Source of the DNA: Alkalimonas sp.
Lineage (GTDB): Bacteria > Pseudomonadota > Gammaproteobacteria > Enterobacterales > Alteromonadaceae
Assembly (NCBI GenBank): GCA_007117525.1
Contig: SKGJ01000137.1
Span: 1 to 5,103, forward strand
DNA: 5,103 nt
Direction: 5' to 3'
This document shows, one piece after another, positions 1 to 5,103 of this stretch; position 1 is the first letter of the stretch, and each line of letters opens with the position of its first letter. Below the pieces are notes generated by a model. That model was not told the origin of the DNA. It ran no database searches and worked only from the letters and a program-made list of their open reading frames with translations. The position numbers and the translations under genes are program-made.

Positions 1-32
1 AAGCAGATAGCAGCCTGACACAGAAACCTTTG

Positions 33-377
33 ATGACGACCACCCACCCATCTTATGCCCGGATCTGGCATACGGTGTTGCAAATACCCCTTGGCAAAGT
101 TGCCAGTTATGGTCAGATTGCAGACTTAGCTGGCCTGCCAGGGCGCGCCCGACTGGTCGGCAAAGCTTTGGGCTATGCTCCGCCAGAACTGGCCGTGCCC
201 TGGCACAGGGTACTGCGAAGTGACCGTAGCCTCGCTTTCCCAGCCGGCTCAGCGATGGCTCTACGCCAGCGTGAGTTGCTGCAAAGCGAAGGGGTGCTGC
301 TCAACAACAACCGGGTGCGCAAAAACAATCTGTGGCAGCCGGATCTGATGGAGTTGTTGTTTAAGCTGACGTACTAA
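33..377 (+). CDS. Alkyltransferase-like protein (ATL, MGMT-fold without catalytic Cys)
   Basis: This 114-residue protein is the DNA-binding domain of the O6-alkylguanine-DNA alkyltransferase (MGMT/Ogt) family. The alkyl-acceptor motif PCHRV appears here as PWHRV (residues 56-60), so Trp57 replaces the reactive Cys. By family knowledge such ATL proteins (E. coli YbaZ, fission yeast Atl1) bind O6-alkylguanine, do not reverse it, and hand the lesion to nucleotide excision repair. Other family marks are IPLGKVASYGQIA (18-30), with Tyr25 in the helix-turn-helix region, and RARLVGKAL (38-46), where Arg40 matches the base-flipping arginine finger. The length is typical for the family. ATG at 33 is chosen; a TTG lies directly before it and neither has a good Shine-Dalgarno. 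The frame is also open to the left edge, so a slightly longer N-terminus cannot be excluded. It converges on the HI0933-family gene with a 5-base gap and no clear terminator. Family is confident, exact start less so. Confidence 0.93.
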   Translation: MTTTHPSYARIWHTVLQIPLGKVASYGQIADLAGLPGRARLVGKALGYAPPELAVPWHRVLRSDRSLAFPAGSAMALRQRELLQSEGVLLNNNRVRKNNLWQPDLMELLFKLTY

Positions 378-382
378 CGGCA

Positions 383-1567
383 TTAACAGTACTGCCCGGC
401 GACCCAGCCCGAGCTCCATGCCCACTGGAAGTTGTAGCCGCCGAGCCAGCCGGTAACGTCGACTACTTCACCAATGAAATACAAACCAGGCTGGTGTTTC
501 GCGGCCATGGTTTTGGAGGAAAGCTCGTTGGTATCCACCCCGCCTAGGGTGACTTCGGCAGTGCGGTAGCCTTCAGTGCCATTGGGTTTAAACACATAAC
601 GGTTCAGGCTGTCACACAGGCGCTCAATACTTTTGGGGTTCAGTGCTTTTAATGGCTGATTCTGAAACACCTTCAGCGCCAGCAGTTTTTCCACCAGACG
701 CTTTGGCAATAGCCGCCCCAATGTGGTTTTAAGCTCTTGCGCCGGGTGCTGCTGTTGCTGGGCCGTTAAAAATGCAGCCAGGTCCTGGCCTGGTGTCAGA
801 TTCACCAACAACTCATCGCCGGGCTGCCAGAAGCTGGAAATTTGCAAAATAGCCGGGCCACTTAAACCGCGGTGGGTAAACAGCATGTCTTCAGCAAAGA
901 GGGTGTGGTTCGCTTCTGCCGTCACCGGTAGGGAAACGCCGCTGATTTCTTCAAAAACCGCTTTATCGCTCGGTTGCCAGGTCAGTGGCACCAAGCCAGC
1001 CCGCACCGGAAGTACATTCAGGCCAAATTGCTCGGCCAGCTGATAGCCAAAGGCGGTCGCGCCCAAGTTCGGCAAGCTCAGGCCACCACTGGCCACCACC
1101 AGGCTCTGACAGTGCAACTGATGGGTGGCAGTACGAAGCTGGTAACCACCCTCTTCGTTGCTTACCGCCATAATCTGTTGCGACAGTGCCATTACCACGC
1201 CCGCACTATCGCACTCCTGCTGCAACATCGCGACAATGTCTTTGGCGCTATCGTCGCAAAACAACTGCCCCAGGGTTTTTTCGTGGTAAGGAATTTGGTA
1301 GCGCTGTACCAAATCAATAAAATCCCACTGGGTGTAGCGACTTAGCGCCGACTTGCAAAAATGCGGGTTGGCCGAAATAAAATTCTCCGGGCTGGCGTAG
1401 ATATTGGTGAAATTGCAACGGCCGCCACCGGACATCAGAATTTTCCGACCAATGCGTTTGCCGTTATCCAGCACCAGCACGCTGCGGCCACGCTTGCCTG
1501 CTTCGATGGCACAAAACAAACCAGCCGCGCCAGCGCCGACCACGATCACATCCCAATCAGTTTGCAC
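383..1567 (-). CDS. HI0933/YhiN-family FAD-dependent oxidoreductase
   Basis: This 394-residue predicted flavoprotein belongs to the HI0933/YhiN (BaiN-like) family; substrate and physiological role are not established for most members. The N-terminus is a Rossmann dinucleotide fold: DVIVVGAGAAG (6-16), with an acidic residue ending the second strand (Asp34), followed by the family signature SGGGRCNFTN (46-55). The C-terminus has the second FAD-contacting segment, GEVVDVTGWLGG (366-377) running into YNFQWAW (378-384). The length matches the roughly 400 residues usual for the family and nothing is missing. GTG at 1567 is preferred because AGGAG lies 7 bases upstream; an in-frame TTG at 1591 would add 8 residues but sits deeper in the upstream gene. 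From the GTG start it overlaps the waaA-kdkA frame by 11 bases, which suggests translational coupling and one transcript. A link to LPS synthesis is not implied. No signal peptide or membrane segment is seen, so the protein should be cytoplasmic. Confidence 0.95.
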   Translation of the reverse strand: MQTDWDVIVVGAGAAGLFCAIEAGKRGRSVLVLDNGKRIGRKILMSGGGRCNFTNIYASPENFISANPHFCKSALSRYTQWDFIDLVQRYQIPYHEKTLGQLFCDDSAKDIVAMLQQECDSAGVVMALSQQIMAVSNEEGGYQLRTATHQLHCQSLVVASGGLSLPNLGATAFGYQLAEQFGLNVLPVRAGLVPLTWQPSDKAVFEEISGVSLPVTAEANHTLFAEDMLFTHRGLSGPAILQISSFWQPGDELLVNLTPGQDLAAFLTAQQQQHPAQELKTTLGRLLPKRLVEKLLALKVFQNQPLKALNPKSIERLCDSLNRYVFKPNGTEGYRTAEVTLGGVDTNELSSKTMAAKHQPGLYFIGEVVDVTGWLGGYNFQWAWSSGWVAGQYC

Positions 1568-3575
1568 CTTGCTGCTCCTGATAGCCGGCAAGCAACGAAG
1601 GCCAGGCTTCCGGCTGCCAATGAAAACTGGCCAACTTGCCTTGTTCTTTGTTTAAGGAGCGCAGCAACCGCTGCAGGTTTTGCTGGCACCAGTCCCCTTT
1701 CTCCCGACGGTCGCACTTATCAAAATCAATCAGCCAGACTTTGCCAGCCTCATCCAACAAGATGTTGCGGCAATTTAAATCCGAGTGGTAGACCCCAAGC
1801 TGGTGCATTTGCGCAATGGCAGCCCCGACGGCTTGCCACTCCGCTTCGGTTAAAGCGCGCTGCTGCAAGAGGGCCGCAATGTCTTTGCTGTTTGGGATCA
1901 ACTCTATCAGCAAGTCGGCCCGGTAAATCAGGCCACTGCGCTGATAGCTGGCCGCTACTGGCCTGGGCACAGCCAGGCCTTGCTGACGCATCCAGGCCAA
2001 TAACTGGTATTCCTGCATCGCTCTGCTACTGGCGACCGGCTGCAACCAGAACTGATCGTGCAGCAGCTTGCCAATCAAGCCGCCACGGTAATAGTGCCGA
2101 AGCACCAATGCATGTTGCTGATGTTGCACAAACCAGGCAGTGTTTCGCCCCTCGGAGCTGCCGATCACCGCCCCTTGCTGCTGCCACCACTGGCTCTGAA
2201 AATGCGCGCTGTCTACCCCATCGAAAAAATCTGGGTCGTACCAAAAGGTTGCAGCACCTTGCTGCAGCTGGCAATAGGCTCTGGTTTCGGTTTGTGATGT
2301 CATCTTTTGTCCTGTCAGGAGTGCCTCCATTGCCTGCATGGTTCGCTGGCTGGCACCTTGTTGCTGCTGAAAAAACTGCTGCGCCCGCTCGCCTTGCGCC
2401 TTGCGCCTTGAAGGCTGCGCCAATAACTGCCGGACACTGACTGCCAATTCGGTGGTGTTGGCAACCAGCGATACCGCTTGCTGCTGCTGAAGCTGTCGGT
2501 ACGCCGTATGAAAATTAAACACATGGGGCCCACTTTGCACCGCCCTGGCAAAGCAGATGGCTTCAAGCGGATTGTGCCCACCCCGCTCAATCAGGCTGCC
2601 GCCAATAAACACCAGGTCGGCCAGCTGATACCAGGCCAAAAGCTCGCCAAGACTGTCAGCCAGTGCAATGTCCGTATCCGGCTCTGGTAAGCCCGCACTG
2701 CTGCGGCGCCACAGTTTTAGCCCAGCATTGCGCACCAGCTCAGCCACGGCTTCAAATCGCTCGGGATGGCGTGGAACCAGCATCAGCAACAAGTCGGGGA
2801 ATTGTTGCTTTAACTCTGGGTACAGCGCCAACAACTGCTCATCCTCTCCGGCATGGGTACTGGCTGCCACCCAGAGCAAACGCCCGGCCATAGCCGGCCG
2901 GAATTGGTTCACCAAGCTGCCCGTTTTGTTGGGTATGGCCAGCTCATACTTGAGATTGCCGCTGATCTGCCAGGGGCCCTGATAGCCCAAAGCCCGGAAG
3001 CGCCGGCCACTGGCTCTATCCTGCGTTAACAGCAAATCAATGTTGCACAGCAACAACCGGGTCAGCCAGTGAAAACGACGGTAACCCCGGGCTGAACGGG
3101 CAGATAAGCGGGCATTGACCACAGCAACCGGTACCCGCTGTTTGGCGCAGCCATGCAGCAGGTTAGGCCACAGCTCGGTTTCAATGATCATCAGACCGCA
3201 GGGTTGCAGGGCTGTTAGAAATCGCTGCACTGCCCCCGGGTAATCCAGCGGCAGGTAGCAGTGCTGCACCCGCTGGCCAAAACGCTGCTGGATAGTGCCC
3301 GAGCCCGTTGGTGTGGTGCAAGTGACTGTCAGCGGACGCTCAGGGTGCTGCTGCAACCATTGCTCGATAAAGGGGGCTGCCGCGATCACTTCCCCAACTG
3401 AAACGGCATGCAGCACCAAGCCGTTTTTCTGCAACTGCTGTAGCTGCAACCCCAGCGCAAAACGTTCCTTCATGCGCTGTCGGTAAGCCCGGTCTTTACG
3501 TGAGCGCCAGAGAAAGTACAGCAGCACCAGCGGCAGCAGCAAATAGAGCAATAAAGAATACAGGTGCCTTAACAA
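1557..3575 (-). CDS. waaA-kdkA: WaaA-KdkA fusion: Kdo transferase plus Kdo kinase
   Basis: One 672-residue frame holds two complete LPS enzymes. Residues 1-424 are WaaA/KdtA (GT30), the inner-membrane-associated transferase that moves Kdo from CMP-Kdo to lipid IVA. Visible marks are a hydrophobic N-terminal anchor (about 5-22), HAVSVGE (56-62) with the expected catalytic Glu62, METELWPN-like IETELWPN (131-138), NARLSARSA (154-162), LVPRHPERF (266-274) and GGSLIERGGHNPLE (325-338). Residues 425-672 are KdkA, which phosphorylates Kdo at O4: LRHYYRGGLIGKL (492-504), catalytic loop HSDLNCRN (597-604) with Asp599 and Asn604, and metal-binding IDFDKC (616-621). Each half has normal stand-alone length (E. 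coli WaaA 425, H. influenzae KdkA about 241). The start is TTG at 3575, with GAAGGG 8 bases upstream. KdkA usually accompanies a WaaA that adds a single Kdo; that this holds here is inference. The junction retains signals for a separate kdkA, so a recent frame change or sequence error is possible. Both assignments are confident; the fusion itself is less so. Confidence 0.9.
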   Translation of the reverse strand: MLRHLYSLLLYLLLPLVLLYFLWRSRKDRAYRQRMKERFALGLQLQQLQKNGLVLHAVSVGEVIAAAPFIEQWLQQHPERPLTVTCTTPTGSGTIQQRFGQRVQHCYLPLDYPGAVQRFLTALQPCGLMIIETELWPNLLHGCAKQRVPVAVVNARLSARSARGYRRFHWLTRLLLCNIDLLLTQDRASGRRFRALGYQGPWQISGNLKYELAIPNKTGSLVNQFRPAMAGRLLWVAASTHAGEDEQLLALYPELKQQFPDLLLMLVPRHPERFEAVAELVRNAGLKLWRRSSAGLPEPDTDIALADSLGELLAWYQLADLVFIGGSLIERGGHNPLEAICFARAVQSGPHVFNFHTAYRQLQQQQAVSLVANTTELAVSVRQLLAQPSRRKAQGERAQQFFQQQQGASQRTMQAMEALLTGQKMTSQTETRAYCQLQQGAATFWYDPDFFDGVDSAHFQSQWWQQQGAVIGSSEGRNTAWFVQHQQHALVLRHYYRGGLIGKLLHDQFWLQPVASSRAMQEYQLLAWMRQQGLAVPRPVAASYQRSGLIYRADLLIELIPNSKDIAALLQQRALTEAEWQAVGAAIAQMHQLGVYHSDLNCRNILLDEAGKVWLIDFDKCDRREKGDWCQQNLQRLLRSLNKEQGKLASFHWQPEAWPSLLAGYQEQQGAN
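1575..1579 (-). promoter_or_regulatory. Shine-Dalgarno of the HI0933-family gene (decides start)
   Basis: AGGAG on the minus strand, 7 bases before GTG at 1567-1565. It lies inside the last codons of the waaA-kdkA frame, whose TGA is at 1559-1557. The spacing favours the GTG over the in-frame TTG at 1591 and makes coupled translation of the two genes likely. Confidence 0.75.
2301..2313 (-). promoter_or_regulatory. Internal Shine-Dalgarno and ATG for a free-standing KdkA
   Basis: At the domain boundary the minus strand reads AGGA (2313-2310), six bases, then ATG (2303-2301), which is codon 425 of the fused frame. This is a well-spaced start that would give a 248-residue kinase of normal KdkA length. 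It could still be used inside the fusion to make extra free kinase, or be a relic of a two-gene arrangement. The call rests on spacing and position alone. Confidence 0.55.
2391..2410. repeat. 7-bp tandem repeat within waaA (2.9 copies)
   Basis: The plus strand reads GCCTTGC, GCCTTGC, GCCTTG in perfect tandem. It lies in the C-terminal part of the WaaA domain, around codons 389-395. The unit is not a multiple of three, so a change of one unit would shift the frame. Losing one unit brings the reading frame to TGA at 2317-2315, just before the internal kdkA start; gaining one leads into a long out-of-frame tail. With under three copies it is short for a phase-variable tract. Confidence 0.85.
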
Positions 3576-3583
3576 CAGCGATA

Positions 3584-3589
3584 CCCTTC
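3584..3589 (-). promoter_or_regulatory. Shine-Dalgarno supporting the TTG start of waaA-kdkA
   Basis: GAAGGG on the minus strand lies 8 bases before TTG at 3575-3573. The protein from this TTG begins with the short hydrophobic leader expected at a WaaA N-terminus, and an in-frame stop (TAA at 3593-3591) lies just upstream, so the start cannot move far out. The 73-base gap to the yrbL-like gene shows no convincing promoter or terminator, which leaves co-transcription with it possible. Confidence 0.65.
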
Positions 3590-3648
3590 GTTATGCCGAC
3601 TTTGCTGCCGGACTTTAGCGGAAGTGGTAAGCATATCCTATTGATAGC

Positions 3649-4341
3649 TTACTGTGTGTCTAGAGTTTGAAACTCCAACAACTCACTATTCCAATGCAAA
3701 TTGACGCGTTTTGCGATGCATCTAAGCCGTTTTTGAAGTGAACGTCTATTTAACACCCCAAACCATCGTTTAACAGGGATCAGGTTACTGTCACCAAGAC
3801 CATCAATAATTACGAATCGCATTTTGTTCTGGTAACAACCAAGCACTACGTTGCCTTCATTTAGATCGTTAATCCGAATATTCCAATCAAATAATTCCCT
3901 GACGAACTGATTCAGTTGAGGTAGGTAAAGATGGAGTTGCTTCTGCCTAAAAAGGTACGAGATGGAATGTCCAAGCTCACCACTAGCTAGTTCAACAGAC
4001 TCGGCTAGCATGCCGACGCCTTCATCCGTATCAATCATACCCCTAAGCTCTGCAATGGGCGGCTTTTGCCTATCACCACGCATATTTTGTTGTATTTTTA
4101 TATCCAAATACGTCATGTATTCCCGGTAAAGGAAATTGTAATGCAACTTAGGCATGAGTTGATCTTTTAATCTCCTCTTAAACAGCTGCATGCCAACAGC
4201 CGCTGGCTTCTCGTCGTTGGATAACATAACTTTTATCACAGTACCCGGTAACTCTGGGTGGACATACACCTTTCGATGCGTCCCCTGAGCCAAGGGCTGC
4301 AGCCCTTTCAACGAAAGAACACCATCTTGCAAAAAATTCAT
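3649..4341 (-). CDS. YrbL-like kinase-fold protein
   Basis: This 230-residue protein resembles E. coli YrbL, a PhoP-regulated protein of the protein-kinase fold with no firmly established function. An N-terminal nucleotide-loop-like segment PLAQGTHRKVYVHPE (16-30) is followed by VIKV (35-38) with the candidate ATP-binding Lys37. A compact catalytic loop NDLNEGNVV (158-166) offers Asp159 and Asn164, and IIDGLGDSNLIP (178-189), with Asp180 in the DFG place, is the segment most like YrbL. From memory E. coli YrbL lacks an Asp in the catalytic loop, so this copy may be better equipped for catalysis; that needs an alignment. ATG at 4341 is chosen; GTG at 4353 and TTG at 4350 are in frame, and none has a good Shine-Dalgarno. 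Sampled 60-base rows are 28-48% G+C against 55-62% in sampled waaA rows, which suggests horizontal acquisition. It lies 115 bases after the glycosyltransferase-like gene and 73 before waaA-kdkA. No signal peptide is seen; it is probably cytoplasmic. Family is likely, function unknown. Confidence 0.8.
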   Translation of the reverse strand: MNFLQDGVLSLKGLQPLAQGTHRKVYVHPELPGTVIKVMLSNDEKPAAVGMQLFKRRLKDQLMPKLHYNFLYREYMTYLDIKIQQNMRGDRQKPPIAELRGMIDTDEGVGMLAESVELASGELGHSISYLFRQKQLHLYLPQLNQFVRELFDWNIRINDLNEGNVVLGCYQNKMRFVIIDGLGDSNLIPVKRWFGVLNRRSLQKRLRCIAKRVNLHWNSELLEFQTLDTQ

Positions 4342-4401
4342 AATAACCAACACGCAAAAACAAAACCGAACTCTTGGCTCATACTGATACCTAGCTGACC
4401 C

Positions 4402-4430
4402 ATACTAAAATTGCAGGCGCAGAGAAACAA
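4402..4430 (-). promoter_or_regulatory. Weak candidate sigma70 promoter for the yrbL-like gene
   Basis: On the minus strand TTGTTT (4430-4425) and TAGTAT (4407-4402) are separated by exactly 17 bases in the roughly 115-base gap upstream of the yrbL-like gene. The hexamers match consensus at 3 and 4 of 6 positions. A transcript would begin near 4395, leaving a leader of about 54 bases. The spacing is ideal but the hexamers are poor, so this is only suggestive. No recognisable PhoP box of the kind known for E. coli yrbL is present. Confidence 0.22.
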
Positions 4431-4456
4431 CTGAGGCCGCTTGCCCCCACCAATAG

Positions 4457-5103
4457 CTACTGCCGCCACATTTCTCTCACCCACTCTACCGGTAGCACTC
4501 GGCGATACCACTTACCACTAATGCCCGCAATAGCATCCGGTGGATTGGGCTTGCCATGAAAAGCGACGATTTTTGCACCGGTTGGTATGGTGGCTGGCTT
4601 AAACCAGTTCATAATGCCTTTTGGCAAGCAGTGGCGCTTAAAGCTGACACACCAGCCTTCGGGCCAGTACTGCAACTTGCCTTGTGCCGCCAGATTTTGC
4701 GTAACAAATTCCTGCTCATTGCGCACCTTGGCCAGTTCACGCTCTTTGTGGTTTTTCAGCAGCTCAATCAAATCGCTGTGAGCACCAATGGTGAAGCGAT
4801 AGACCGAGGTATTGCCGGTTGCATCGGACTTGTCCCATTCTTTGATCACAAAGAACTCACCTTCTGGCTCGAAAAAACAATCGATGTTATCAACAATGAC
4901 TACATCCAAATCTATGAACAAGGTTGGCCCAGTTAAATCATACAAAGGGTCAGCAAAGCTGGTGACTTTCAGCCAACCGTGACCAAAGCTCCAGGGCTGG
5001 CGCTCATCAAAGTCCTGAAAACCAACTTTAGGGATGTCTTTCACCTCGATACTGGCATCGATGCCCTCGGCATCGTCGGTCAGGCAAACGAAGCGAAAAG
5101 GTA
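4457..5103 (-). CDS. Glycosyltransferase-like protein, 5' end outside window
   Basis: The 214 visible residues look like a GT-A-type glycosyltransferase-like family found in many proteobacteria, often annotated only as hypothetical or glycosyltransferase. The frame is open to the right edge and begins inside the domain with FRFVCLTDDAEGI (visible residues 2-14), the usual second strand of such proteins. FIDLDVVIV (62-70) carries the DxD metal/nucleotide-sugar motif, then come RNEQEFV (127-133), WPEGWCVSFKRHC (146-158) and FHGKPNPPDA (181-190). A GTG at 5044 has been a tempting start, but it encodes an internal Val: the codons before it continue the family sequence without a stop. About 25-35 N-terminal residues probably lie beyond the window, a figure estimated from memory of the family. 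No membrane segment or signal peptide is visible. Donor and acceptor sugars are unknown; the neighbouring LPS gene makes a cell-surface glycan plausible but unproven. Confidence 0.82.
   Translation of the reverse strand, partial: PFRFVCLTDDAEGIDASIEVKDIPKVGFQDFDERQPWSFGHGWLKVTSFADPLYDLTGPTLFIDLDVVIVDNIDCFFEPEGEFFVIKEWDKSDATGNTSVYRFTIGAHSDLIELLKNHKERELAKVRNEQEFVTQNLAAQGKLQYWPEGWCVSFKRHCLPKGIMNWFKPATIPTGAKIVAFHGKPNPPDAIAGISGKWYRRVLPVEWVREMWRQ

Noticed and set aside
1..18. Possible last codons of an upstream plus-strand gene, ending in TGA at 16-18
   Set aside because: Only five codons are visible, too few to distinguish from chance.
371..392. GTACT / AGTAC inverted repeat at the convergent gene ends
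   Set aside because: Five-base stem with a 12-base loop and no T run; not a credible bidirectional terminator.
723..1345. Several shorter plus-strand frames opposite the oxidoreductase gene
   Set aside because: Cys/Ser/Arg/Pro-rich translations without motifs, mutually overlapping, and antisense to a confidently identified gene.
1361..2440. Long plus-strand open frame of 359 codons antisense to waaA-kdkA and the oxidoreductase
   Set aside because: It is low-complexity in composition, shows no recognisable domain, and lies entirely opposite two well-supported genes; the GC-rich CAG/CTG-heavy coding strand explains its openness.
3595..3619. Imperfect direct repeat GCCGACTTTGC / GCCGGACTTTAGC between the yrbL-like gene and waaA-kdkA
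   Set aside because: Two short imperfect copies, with no symmetry or position that suggests an operator or attachment site.
4354..4400. PhoP-box-like T-rich tract (GGTTTTGTTTTTG on the minus strand) upstream of the yrbL-like gene
   Set aside because: It lacks the paired hexamers with 5-base spacing expected of a PhoP box; PhoP control cannot be supported from this sequence.
4425..4447. Weak hairpin (GGGGC, loop of five, GCCTC on the minus strand) followed by a T-rich stretch after the glycosyltransferase-like gene
   Set aside because: Five-pair stem with a G-T wobble and an interrupted T run; too weak to call a terminator.

Overview
The window looks like chromosomal DNA of a gammaproteobacterium. 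The WaaA and KdkA sequences resemble those of Haemophilus-, Vibrio- and Alteromonadales-type bacteria; an Alteromonadales/Chromatiales relative is my guess from protein character only, and I could not run a database comparison. Coding density is high, and I see no tRNA or rRNA gene, IS element or CRISPR array.

Layout. One small plus-strand gene at the left edge (33-377) encodes an alkyltransferase-like (ATL) DNA-damage recognition protein. It converges, with a 5-base gap, on a minus-strand block that fills the rest of the window. Read in the direction of transcription, from right to left, that block holds: a glycosyltransferase-like gene whose 5' end lies beyond the right edge (4457 to >5103); a YrbL-type kinase-fold gene (3649-4341) that is clearly AT-richer than its neighbours; a 672-codon frame (1557-3575) joining a complete Kdo transferase (WaaA) to a complete Kdo kinase (KdkA); and a FAD-dependent HI0933/YhiN-family oxidoreductase (383-1567), whose start overlaps the end of the waaA-kdkA frame.

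How the genes work together. WaaA adds Kdo to the lipid A precursor and KdkA phosphorylates that Kdo, so the fused frame would encode two consecutive steps of inner-core LPS synthesis in one polypeptide. The upstream glycosyltransferase-like gene and the YrbL-like kinase-fold gene fit a cell-envelope neighbourhood, but their substrates cannot be read from sequence. The HI0933 oxidoreductase is probably only translationally coupled to the LPS gene.

Most notable. The WaaA-KdkA junction still carries a Shine-Dalgarno and ATG for a free-standing kinase and an out-of-frame TGA just upstream, so the fused and separate arrangements differ by one base. A 7-bp tandem repeat lies within the waaA part, 75 bases upstream of that TGA. 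I found no clearly new system; the fusion and its junction are the best leads.
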